Assembly (NCBI GenBank): GCA_902490245.1 | Contig: CABUDB010000012.1 | Location: 1 to 14,005, forward strand | Source of the DNA: an uncultured Collinsella sp. | GTDB taxonomy: Bacteria > Actinomycetota > Coriobacteriia > Coriobacteriales > Coriobacteriaceae | Direction of reading: 5' to 3' | DNA length: 14,005 nucleotides | Part shown: piece by piece, positions 1 to 5,831 of the stretch | How positions within the stretch are numbered: the stretch's first letter is position 1 | Layout of the letters: each line of letters begins with the position of its first letter | Made by a program: the position numbers and the translations under genes | Notes under the pieces: generated by a model | Database searches by the model: none | What the model was told of the DNA's origin: nothing | What the model saw: the letters and a program-made list of their open reading frames with translations, nothing else

Positions 1-203
1 AAAGCTGAAACGGTGGTGTAAGAGACCACCAGCGTCGTGGCAACACGGCGGCTTGGCAAGCCCCATCCGGAGCAAGCGCGAATAGGAACGCTATGGGCCG
101 GCCCGGTCCGCGTTCGGGTAGCGTGCGTGGAGCTGCACGGTAACGTGCAGACAAGATAAATGACCGTTCACGACAGAACCCGGCTTATAGGCCCACTTGG
201 CAC
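1..203 (+). ncRNA. rnpB: RNase P RNA component, bacterial type A, 3' part only
   Basis: This is the catalytic RNA of ribonuclease P, which removes 5' leaders from pre-tRNAs. Hallmarks of the 3' half are visible: the block around 38-90 with the GGCAAGCCCCATCCGGAGCA core and GAATAGG, then the terminal domain around 158-190 with GATAAATGACCGTTCACGAC followed by ACAGAACCCGGCTTATAGG. This last string is nearly universal at the 3' end of bacterial RNase P RNAs. The 5' half lies outside the window, so the gene is cut by the window edge and is not broken. The 3' end is estimated from the family pattern (about 10-15 nt after GGCTTATAGG) and may be off by a few bases. No T-run terminator follows directly; a long hairpin starts at 218. 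Confidence 0.95.
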
Positions 204-217
204 TTTGTTGACGCTGC

Positions 218-316
218 GAACCCGTCAGCGCGGCAATCTGCCTTTCAAGCCTTCGGGCATGACCATAAGGTCAATGCCCTCGGCTTTTAAGGCACCTTGC
301 TCGCGCTGACGGGTTC
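218..316. repeat. 99-nt long imperfect stem-loop downstream of rnpB
   Basis: The outer arms 218-232 (GAACCCGTCAGCGCG) and 302-316 are a perfect 15-bp inverted repeat. Pairing continues inward: GCAA 233-236 with TTGC 297-300, TGCCTT 239-244 with AAGGCA 289-294, AA 247-248 with TT 285-286, GCC 249-251 with GGC 282-284, GGGCAT 255-260 with ATGCCC 274-279, and GACC 261-264 with GGTC 269-272, around an ATAA loop. About 40 base pairs form in 99 nt. No T-run follows, so it is not a canonical intrinsic terminator. It could be a palindromic repeat unit, a processing or protective hairpin for the rnpB transcript, or an unannotated structured RNA. The structure is read directly; its function is unknown. 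Confidence 0.85.
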
Positions 317-320
317 TCGC

Positions 321-367
321 TGTTGGCGACGGCATCATTGGTGTTTCCGTTCTTGTTGGCGACGGCA
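321..367. repeat. Pair of 14-bp direct repeats
   Basis: TGTTGGCGACGGCA occurs at 321-334 and again at 354-367, a 33-bp step. The second copy also runs into a small dyad (ACGGCAA 362-368 with TTGCCGT 380-386). No gene covers this stretch. It lies between the long hairpin and yigZ, so the repeats are probably part of the same non-coding element or of the yigZ upstream region. Confidence 0.6.
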
Positions 368-431
368 ACGGTACACCCTTTGCCGTATTATTGAGGCTGT
401 TTTTGCTTTGCTTGTTATCTGAGGGGCTTTG

Positions 432-1067
432 TTGGACAGCTATTTTACTCTGCAATCGAATATTGAGGCTTCGGGCGAGTTTGTGGACCGCAAGAGCCGG
501 TTTATTGCCCAGCTGGTCCATATTGAGTCCGAGGATGAGGCGAATGCCTTTATCGAGATGGTTCGCAAACGTCATTACGACGCTCGACACAATGTTCCCG
601 CGTGGATTTTGGTCGATGGACGCGAGCGTCAGAGCGATGACGGTGAGCCGAGCCGCACGAGCGGTATGCCGACGCTCGAGGTGTTGCGCGGCGCGGAGCT
701 CAAAAATGTTTGCTGCGTAGTGACGCGCTATTTTGGCGGCACGCTGTTGGGGCCTGGTGGATTGGTGCGCGCCTATACCGCGGCGACGCAGGCGGCGGTG
801 GCGGCTGCTCGGGAGGCCGGGCAGATCGTCGAGATGACGAGTGTCGTGCCGGTTGACGTGCATGTGGCCTATCCGCAGTATGAGCAGGTGCTTCGTTTGG
901 CGCAGGATTCGGGTGCCAAGGTTTCGGATACCGATTACGCGGATGCCGTGACACTTCATTTGGTGTTTAAGGCGGGGGAGCAGGAGCCATTTTGCGCCAA
1001 GATGCGCGAGCTTATGGCGGGGCGCGAGGAGATCGAGGCCGGCGCTCCCGAATTTGCCGAGTTCTAA
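432..1067 (+). CDS. YigZ/IMPACT family protein
   Basis: This 211-aa protein belongs to the UPF0029/IMPACT (YigZ) family, which is widespread but biochemically ill-defined. The eukaryotic relative IMPACT acts in translation control through Gcn1. The family signature is clear: the N-terminal half carries DGEPSRTSGMP (about residues 70-80) and a YFGGTLLGPGGLVRAYTAA block (about 100-118). The shorter C-terminal part is the ferredoxin-like YigZ domain. Length is normal for the family (about 200-215 aa). The start is a TTG at either 429 or 432, with GAGGGG at 421-426; spacing of 5 nt favours 432, and an in-frame stop lies at 420-422. It sits about 230 bp behind rnpB in the same direction and ends at a shared hairpin facing the next, convergent gene. 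Family assignment is firm, function is not. Confidence 0.93.
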   Translation: MDSYFTLQSNIEASGEFVDRKSRFIAQLVHIESEDEANAFIEMVRKRHYDARHNVPAWILVDGRERQSDDGEPSRTSGMPTLEVLRGAELKNVCCVVTRYFGGTLLGPGGLVRAYTAATQAAVAAAREAGQIVEMTSVVPVDVHVAYPQYEQVLRLAQDSGAKVSDTDYADAVTLHLVFKAGEQEPFCAKMRELMAGREEIEAGAPEFAEF

Positions 1068-1070
1068 CGG

Positions 1071-1121
1071 CGACGGTCGGCGTGCTTTTGGATGGATCCT
1101 AAGCGCGCCGGCCGTCGTTTT
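1071..1121 (+). terminator. Intrinsic terminator behind the YigZ-family gene
   Basis: The arms 1071-1085 and 1103-1117 pair over 15 bp with two G-U pairs, around a 17-nt loop, and are followed by TTTT at 1118-1121. It begins 3 bp after the stop codon of the YigZ-family gene. The T-run is only on the + side, so it mainly serves that gene. The same hairpin may weakly stop transcription from the convergent minus-strand gene. Confidence 0.75.
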
Positions 1122-1134
1122 ATGTTGCTACCGT

Positions 1135-1581
1135 TTACTCGGCGAGCTGCTTTAGCACATCGCAGGCGATCTCGATGGCATCGTCGATGCAGCCGGGGCA
1201 GCTGCGGAGCGGACCCCTATCCGATCCGACACCCTTGAGCGTGCCGCAGACGGTCGTCGTGTTCTTCTCGCCAAAACGCTTGGCGATCTCGCGCGACAGC
1301 TTGTAGGTCTGGCCCTTGGTCTTGGGGTTTTCCATGCCGTCGCTCATTACAAAGCCCATGATGGCCACGGAGCCCGAGATGGCGCCGCAGGTTTCGGTCA
1401 TGCCGCCCATGCCGGCACCAAAGCCCTCGGTGAGGGTAAAGGCGATCTGGGGGTCGAGCCCGACGGCGGGCGCGAGCGTGCAGGCGACGGCCTGGGCGCA
1501 GTTAAAGCCACGGGCGTGGTATTCGGCAGCTTGGGCCTGACAGGCGGTGATGTCGAGCTGGGCCGTATCGATTTGCTTCAT
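1135..1581 (-). CDS. C_GCAxxG_C_C family (probable redox) protein
   Basis: This 148-aa protein matches the C_GCAxxG_C_C family, small proteins with conserved cysteines thought to be redox-active or metal-binding and common in anaerobes. Visible features are FNCAQAV (C28), the glycine-rich GFGAGMGGMTETCGAISG (53-70, C65), CGTLKG (C112) and SCPGCIDDA (C128, C131). Nothing suggests a signal peptide or membrane helix, so it is probably cytoplasmic. I chose the ATG at 1579-1581 because AAGGAG lies 6 nt before it and the family's usual N-terminus starts here. A longer reading frame to 1728 exists, but its extra 49 residues have no family resemblance and run through the divergent promoter region. 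The gene is divergent from metY and convergent with the YigZ-family gene. The exact substrate is unknown. Confidence 0.85.
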   Translation of the reverse strand: MKQIDTAQLDITACQAQAAEYHARGFNCAQAVACTLAPAVGLDPQIAFTLTEGFGAGMGGMTETCGAISGSVAIMGFVMSDGMENPKTKGQTYKLSREIAKRFGEKNTTTVCGTLKGVGSDRGPLRSCPGCIDDAIEIACDVLKQLAE

Positions 1582-1696
1582 CGTTGTCTCCTTGGTCACG
1601 GTGTACCCGCCTATGGTACCCTTGCCGGCGCATTCGCTTATCGAGACCGCAGTGCATATCTCATTGTTTTTCGCCATCGAACACTTTCTTAAGATT

Positions 1697-1727
1697 TGGG
1701 ACAAATAAACCTGATCAATTTGTCCCA
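1697..1727. promoter_or_regulatory. Perfect 10-bp dyad, candidate operator
   Basis: TGGGACAAAT at 1697-1706 and its exact reverse complement ATTTGTCCCA at 1718-1727 are separated by 11 bp. The dyad lies between divergent genes, about 88 bp before metY and about 116 bp before the C_GCAxxG_C_C gene. The size and spacing suit a dimeric regulator contacting two major grooves two turns apart. No T-run follows, so a terminator is unlikely. The regulator is unknown. Confidence 0.5.
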
Positions 1728-1814
1728 TAACCTACCTTTGGGATGGGTTGAGAGGGGTGCAGGGTAGCGGTATCGTGAACCGAATAAAACGTAACCCAGG
1801 CAAGGGAGCTAGAT

Positions 1815-3098
1815 ATGAGCGAGCAGACCATCGGTACTACATGTGTTCAGGGCGGCTATCGCCCGGGCGACGCGGAGCCGCGCCAGGTGCCTATCTACCA
1901 GTCCACCACGTGGAAGTACGACACGTCGGAGCACATGGGCAAGCTGTTTGACCTGGAGGAGTCGGGCTACTTCTACAGCCGTCTGCAGAACCCCACGTGC
2001 GATCTGGTTGCCGCCAAGATCTGCGAGATGGAGGGCGGTACCGCCGCGATGCTCACGAGCTCGGGCATGGCTGCGAACTTCCTCGCGATTTTTAATGTGG
2101 CCGGTGCCGGCGATCATGTGGTCGCTAGCTCTGCCATTTACGGCGGTACGTATAACCTGCTCGCCCACACCATGGGCCGCATGGGCGTGACCTGCACGTT
2201 CGTCGCCCCCGACTGCACCGATGAGGAGCTGGAGGCGGCCTTTGAGCCCAATACCAAGCTCGTCTTTGGCGAGACGATCGCCAACCCCGCCCTTGCCGTG
2301 CTCGATATTGAGCGCTTTGCCAAGGCCGCGCATGATCACGGCGTGCCGCTGATGGTCGACAACACCTTCCCGACGCCCGTGATGTGCCGTCCCTTTGAGT
2401 GGGGCGCCGACATCGTTACGCACTCCACCACCAAGTACATGGATGGTCATGCTGCCTACCTGGGCGGTGTGATCGTCGATCACGGCCAGTTTGACTGGAT
2501 GGCCCATGCGGACAAGTTCCCGGGTCTCACCACACCCGATGAGAGCTACCACGGCGTGACCTATGCCGAGAAGTTCGGTCGCGAGGGTGCCTTCATTACC
2601 AAGGCCACCGCGCAGCTTATGCGCGACCTCGGCCCCATGCAGAACCCGCAGGCGGCGTTTTTCCTGAATAGCTCGCTCGAGAGCCTGCATGTGCGTATGC
2701 CGTGTCATTGTGAGAACGGCCTGGCCGTTGCCAAGTTCCTGCAGAGCCATCCCAAGGTACGCTTCGTGAGCTATCCGGGCCTGGAGGGCGATAAGTACTA
2801 TGACATCGCTCAGAAGTACATGCCCAACGGTACCTGCGGCGTTGTGAGCTTTGGCTTTAACGGTGGTCGCGCGGCGGCCGAGACCTTTATGAAGAGCCTT
2901 AAACTTGCCCAGATCGCCACGCATGTGGCTGACGCCCGCACCTGCTGCCTGCATCCCGCTAATGCCACACACCGCCAGATGAACGATGAGGAGCTCATCG
3001 CCTGCGGCATCTCCGCCGATATGGTGCGCCTGTCGTGCGGCCTCGAGGACACGGCCGACTTGATTGCCGACCTTGAGCAGGCACTCGAGCAGTGCTAG
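1815..3098 (+). CDS. metY: O-acetylhomoserine sulfhydrylase
   Basis: This PLP enzyme makes homocysteine from O-acetylhomoserine and sulfide (direct sulfhydrylation in methionine synthesis) and is cytoplasmic. The 427-aa product has the Cys/Met-metabolism PLP fold in full: YSRLQNPT (54-61) with the phosphate-contacting Tyr/Arg, SSGMAA (82-87), SAIYGGTYNLL (106-116), VDNTF (181-185) with the ring-nitrogen Asp182, and STTKYMDGH (204-212) with the PLP lysine K207. Length and the DWMAHADKFPGL insertion (about 227-238) fit MetY better than MetB or MetC (about 380-400 aa). The ATG is preceded by AAGGGAG at 6-nt spacing. It is divergent from the C_GCAxxG_C_C gene across a gap with a dyad, and is followed by a strong terminator. 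I found no SAM riboswitch-like sequence in the leader. Confidence 0.95.
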   Translation: MSEQTIGTTCVQGGYRPGDAEPRQVPIYQSTTWKYDTSEHMGKLFDLEESGYFYSRLQNPTCDLVAAKICEMEGGTAAMLTSSGMAANFLAIFNVAGAGDHVVASSAIYGGTYNLLAHTMGRMGVTCTFVAPDCTDEELEAAFEPNTKLVFGETIANPALAVLDIERFAKAAHDHGVPLMVDNTFPTPVMCRPFEWGADIVTHSTTKYMDGHAAYLGGVIVDHGQFDWMAHADKFPGLTTPDESYHGVTYAEKFGREGAFITKATAQLMRDLGPMQNPQAAFFLNSSLESLHVRMPCHCENGLAVAKFLQSHPKVRFVSYPGLEGDKYYDIAQKYMPNGTCGVVSFGFNGGRAAAETFMKSLKLAQIATHVADARTCCLHPANATHRQMNDEELIACGISADMVRLSCGLEDTADLIADLEQALEQC

Positions 3099-3166
3099 GC
3101 TAGCGTTCGCATAAGGCGCCGATGCTGGCAGAAAGCTTCGGCGACCTTTAGTTCCGATTCCGTAGG

Positions 3167-3213
3167 CGGGACCCCAATCGCGACTGTTTGCAGGCGATTG
3201 GGGCCCCGTTTTT
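3167..3213 (+). terminator. Intrinsic terminator behind metY
   Basis: The arms 3167-3181 and 3194-3208 pair over 15 positions with a single A-C mismatch, around a 12-nt loop, and are followed by TTTTT at 3209-3213. The energy is clearly strong (CCCCAATCGC/GCGATTGGGG core). It ends only 26 bp before the MFS start, so it also lies in what would be the leader of that gene. Confidence 0.88.
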
Positions 3214-3239
3214 GCGTTGCGCCACTCGAAAGGATGGAT

Positions 3240-4544
3240 ATGGAGAAAACCGCAGAGCAGCTGCGCCGCGAGCACATTGCCCTTGAGGGCGACACCCATG
3301 GCAAGAACAAATGGGCGATTCTGTTTACCGTGCTCATCATGACGTTTATGTCGTGTCTGGATTCGACCGTCGTGACCGTGGCGTTGCCCGTGATGCAAAA
3401 GGAGCTGGGCGTGGGCCTCGACCGCATCCAGCTGGTGAGCTCGGTGTACCTGCTTGCGACATGCGTGGCTATGCTGCCGTTTGGCCGCTTGGGCGACGTG
3501 CGCGGCAAGGTGGGCGTATTCCAGCTGGGCGTAATCGTTTTTACGGCCGGCTCGCTGCTTTGCGGCCTTTCGAGTTCGCTCGAAGTTCTTATTCTGGCAC
3601 GCATTGTGCAGGGCGTCGGCTGCGCAGCGGCCATGGCCAACAACATGGGTATCATCACCGAGTCGTTTCCGGCGCGCGAACGAGGCCGTGCCATGGGTAT
3701 TCTCGCGACCTTCGTGGCCCTCGGCATGATGTGTGGCCCCGTACTCGGCGGCGTGCTGGTGGCAAGCTTTCCCTGGGAGAGCATCTTCCTCATCAACCTG
3801 CCCATTGGCGTCATCTCGTTTATCGTGGGGCTCTATACGCTACCGCATGTTAAGCCGGAGGCCGGCGAGTGCCCCATGTCCCTGATCGAGGCTGCTCGCC
3901 GCTGCTTTGCAAATTCGGCTTTCACCATCAACCTTGCCTGCATGCTCATCGTGTTCGTTGGTATTGGCGCATCCGAGTTTATTCTGCCGTTCTATTTTCA
4001 GGATGCGCATGGGTTTGGGTCTGACGTTTCGGGCCTGCTGTTTTTGGCGCTGCCAATGGTGAATGCCTTTATCGGCCCGCTTTCGGGAACGGTTTCGGAC
4101 CGTGTTGGCTGCGAGGGCCCCACGGCGGTCGGCCTAGGCGTGTACGTATGCGGTCTTTTTGCGGTAAGCACGCTCGACGAGCACTCTTCCATCCCTGTGA
4201 TCGTGTGTTGCGTCGCGTTTATGTCGTGCGGCACGTCGATTTTCCAGAGCCCCAATAACTCGCTGTATATGGGCTCGGCTCCGCGCGAGGCACTCGGTTT
4301 TGCGGGCAGCTTGGGCAGTTTGGCGCGCTATGCCGGCATGGCAGTGGGCATTACGGCGGCGTCGCATATCCTGTATGGGCAGATGAGCGTGGCGATGGGC
4401 GAGTCCGTGACCAGTTTCGTTGCAGGCCGTTCGGATGTGTTCTTATTCGGCTTTCGCTCGGTGTTCTACGTGCTCATGGCTGTGGCCGCTGTGGGCTTTG
4501 CGCTCGCCATGGTGCGTTTGGTGAAGATGCGCGCCCGCCATTAG
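3240..4544 (+). CDS. MFS transporter, DHA2/EmrB-QacA-like, 12-helix form
   Basis: This is a proton-driven major facilitator in the inner membrane, probably a drug or metabolite exporter. The 434-aa protein carries motif D1 LDSTVVTVALP (40-50), motif A GRLGDVRGK (82-90) and the antiporter motif C GPVLGG (166-171). DHA2 members normally have 14 helices and about 470-520 aa. Here helix 6 (about 181-201) is followed by a 25-residue loop and then directly by FTINLACMLIVFVGIGASE, so the two central helices appear to be missing, leaving about 12. The start is ATG 3240, with AAAGGA 5 nt before it. ATG 3234 overlaps that ribosome binding site, and an earlier ATG at 3198 lies inside the metY terminator. 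The substrate cannot be told from sequence. Confidence 0.88.
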   Translation: MEKTAEQLRREHIALEGDTHGKNKWAILFTVLIMTFMSCLDSTVVTVALPVMQKELGVGLDRIQLVSSVYLLATCVAMLPFGRLGDVRGKVGVFQLGVIVFTAGSLLCGLSSSLEVLILARIVQGVGCAAAMANNMGIITESFPARERGRAMGILATFVALGMMCGPVLGGVLVASFPWESIFLINLPIGVISFIVGLYTLPHVKPEAGECPMSLIEAARRCFANSAFTINLACMLIVFVGIGASEFILPFYFQDAHGFGSDVSGLLFLALPMVNAFIGPLSGTVSDRVGCEGPTAVGLGVYVCGLFAVSTLDEHSSIPVIVCCVAFMSCGTSIFQSPNNSLYMGSAPREALGFAGSLGSLARYAGMAVGITAASHILYGQMSVAMGESVTSFVAGRSDVFLFGFRSVFYVLMAVAAVGFALAMVRLVKMRARH

Positions 4545-4575
4545 CGTGTTGGGAGGCTGTCTGCCACGATTCGCG

Positions 4576-4622
4576 CCGTCCCAAAAGGACTGGTTTGTGG
4601 TGCGATGTGGCTTGTGGGACGG
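4576..4622. repeat. Inverted repeat CCGTCCCA / TGGGACGG
   Basis: CCGTCCCA (4576-4583) and TGGGACGG (4615-4622) are perfect 8-bp arms separated by 31 bp in the gap between the MFS gene and xpt. There is no T-run, so it is a poor terminator. The TGGGAC core resembles the dyad at 1697 and the palindromes at 5308 and 5754. Confidence 0.45.
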
Positions 4623-4640
4623 GCGGGGGTCGGTCCGTGG

Positions 4641-4646
4641 TAGACT
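4641..4646 (+). promoter_or_regulatory. Candidate -10 box for xpt
   Basis: TAGACT, with TGG directly before it, lies 55 bp upstream of the xpt ATG. It fits the TANNNT pattern of a housekeeping -10. No convincing -35 lies 16-18 bp upstream. The leader that would follow contains a small CGCGG/CCGCG hairpin before the ribosome binding site AGAAGGGG (4687-4694). Confidence 0.35.
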
Positions 4647-4701
4647 ATCGAACAACGTTTATTAATCGCGCGGTATCGTTGCCGCGAGAAGGGGTTGCGC
4701 C

Positions 4702-5280
4702 ATGCAGGAGCTTGAGGATCGTATTCGCCATGACGGCATCGTAAAGGCCGGTAACGTCCTTAAGGTTGATGCCTTCCTCAACCACCAGTGCGACGTTGAG
4801 CTGTTCGATCACATGGGCGCTGAGTGGGCCCGTCTGTTCGAGGGCGTCGAGATCAACAAGATCCTGACGATCGAGGCTTCGGGCATTGGCATGGCCTGCA
4901 TTGCAGCTCAGCATTTTGGCGGCGTGCCGGTGGTCTTTGCCAAGAAGGCCCAGTCCATTAACCTCGACGGCGAGCAGTATGCCACGACCATCTACTCCTT
5001 TACCAAGCAGAAGGAGTACCCGGTCATCGTGGGCAAGCGCTTCCTGTCCGAGGGCGATAAGGTCCTGATCATCGATGACTTCCTGGCCAACGGCTGCGCG
5101 CTTGAGGGTCTTATCAAGATCTGCGAGGCCGCGGGTGCCGAGGTGTCCGGTATTGGCATTGCCGTGGAGAAGGGCTTCCAGGGCGGTGGCGATAAGCTCC
5201 GCGAGCGCGGCTTCCGCGTCGAGAGCCTGGCCCGTATCGCCGATATGGACTGCGAGACCGGCGAGATCACCGTCGCCTAA
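4702..5280 (+). CDS. xpt: Xanthine phosphoribosyltransferase
   Basis: This enzyme salvages xanthine by joining it to PRPP to give XMP, feeding guanine nucleotide synthesis in the cytoplasm. The 192-aa protein matches Xpt along its length: MQELEDRI at the start, the [14 protein letters not shown] segment (26-39), IEASGIGMA (57-65), [15 protein letters not shown] (79-93), and the type I PRPP loop [13 protein letters not shown] (121-133) with the adjacent acidic pair. The length is normal (about 190). AGAAGGGG lies 7 nt before the ATG. A perfect hairpin terminator follows. No purine permease is adjacent, and I could not find the conserved loops of a purine riboswitch in the 157-bp upstream gap, so the regulation common in Firmicutes is not evident. 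Confidence 0.95.
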   Translation: MQELEDRIRHDGIVKAGNVLKVDAFLNHQCDVELFDHMGAEWARLFEGVEINKILTIEASGIGMACIAAQHFGGVPVVFAKKAQSINLDGEQYATTIYSFTKQKEYPVIVGKRFLSEGDKVLIIDDFLANGCALEGLIKICEAAGAEVSGIGIAVEKGFQGGGDKLRERGFRVESLARIADMDCETGEITVA

Positions 5281-5307
5281 GCGCGCAACACAAGCGATTG
5301 GTATTCG

Positions 5308-5343
5308 ATGTGACAAAGGGACTTTCCCTTTGTCACATTTTTT
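5308..5343 (+). terminator. Intrinsic terminator behind xpt
   Basis: TGTGACAAAGGGA (5309-5321) pairs perfectly with 5325-5337 around a CTT loop. An outer A-T pair (5308/5338) brings the stem to 14 bp, and six Ts (5338-5343) follow. This is the most typical terminator in the window. It ends 20 bp before the release-factor-like gene, so that gene needs read-through or its own promoter. Its GGGACT core resembles the palindrome at 5754. Confidence 0.92.
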
Positions 5344-5363
5344 GTATGAGGGGAGGTGTTGAT

Positions 5364-5744
5364 ATGGATGAGAACAAGATGGGATGGCGTGAGTATGCGC
5401 GCTATGCCGAGATGTCGGCCGAGGAGTTGGCGCGCGATTGCGAGGTGCAGGTGTTTCGCGCGACGGGTCCGGGCGGACAAGGCGTCAACACGACGGACTC
5501 GGCGGTGCGCATGAAGCATGGGCCCACGGGGATTGTCGTGACGGCGCGCGAGAGCCGTAGTCAGTTTCAGAATCGCAGCTGCTGTCTGCGTAAGCTGCGC
5601 GCTGAGCTTGAGCGTCGCGGGCGTCCACCGCGCCGACGCGTAAAGACTAAGGTGCCACAGCGCTCTCGCCAGCGCAGGCTCAACGATAAGCACTTCAACG
5701 CGATTAAAAAGGCCAACCGTCGCAAGCCGGGCGGGGAGGAATGA
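5364..5744 (+). CDS. Stand-alone GGQ (RF-1 domain) release-factor-like protein
   Basis: A 126-aa protein with the peptidyl-tRNA hydrolysis domain of class I release factors only. [20 protein letters not shown] (31-50) contains the catalytic GGQ at 37-39, followed by HGPTGIVV (52-59) and the SRSQFQNR helix (64-71). The tail (about 85-122) is very basic, rich in Arg and Lys, as in ArfB/YaeJ and mitochondrial mtRF-R (C12orf65). There is no stop-codon-reading domain (no PxT or SPF region), so a role in rescuing stalled ribosomes or peptidyl-tRNA is inferred. The residue after GGQ is Gly where release factors usually have His. The start is ATG 5364, with GGGAGG 7 nt before it; a longer frame from 5298 begins inside the xpt terminator. 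It lies between two perfect hairpins. Confidence 0.85.
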   Translation: MDENKMGWREYARYAEMSAEELARDCEVQVFRATGPGGQGVNTTDSAVRMKHGPTGIVVTARESRSQFQNRSCCLRKLRAELERRGRPPRRRVKTKVPQRSRQRRLNDKHFNAIKKANRRKPGGEE

Positions 5745-5753
5745 TCTTCTCAA

Positions 5754-5824
5754 TAAGTTGCGGTGAAATAGGGACTGTTTTGCGGCTTTAGCTGCATAAA
5801 TAGTCCCTATTTCACCGCAACTTA
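5754..5824. repeat. 71-bp near-perfect palindrome between convergent genes
   Basis: 5754-5776 and 5802-5824 are a perfect 23-bp inverted repeat (TAAGTTGCGGTGAAATAGGG plus ACT). The 25-nt centre folds again: TGCGGC 5781-5786 pairs with GCTGCA 5791-5796 around TTTA. No T-run follows on either strand. It sits 9 bp after the release-factor-like gene and 7 bp before the stop of the convergent lipid kinase gene, so a bidirectional transcription barrier is plausible. A dispersed palindromic repeat is the other reading. Confidence 0.85.
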
Positions 5825-5831
5825 GGGATGG

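Noticed and set aside
321..367. CRISPR-like direct repeats
   Set aside because: Only two 14-bp copies with a 19-bp interval, no further units and no cas genes in the window.
225..959. Long minus-strand reading frame across the rnpB-yigZ gap and yigZ
   Set aside because: It lies antisense to the clear YigZ-family gene and runs through the hairpin. It is Arg/His/Pro-rich with no family resemblance, typical of a shadow frame in GC-rich DNA.
1582..1728. 49-residue N-terminal extension of the C_GCAxxG_C_C protein
   Set aside because: The internal ATG has an AAGGAG site and matches the family N-terminus. The extension would run through the divergent regulatory gap and its dyad.
1809..3398. 529-aa minus-strand open frame opposite metY
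   Set aside because: It mirrors metY codons, has no recognisable domain and no good ribosome binding site, and crosses the terminator at 3167. Codon bias of the + strand explains it.
4545..4701. Purine riboswitch before xpt
   Set aside because: I looked for the conserved junction and loop sequences of the purine aptamer and found none. Only a short CGCGG/CCGCG hairpin is present.
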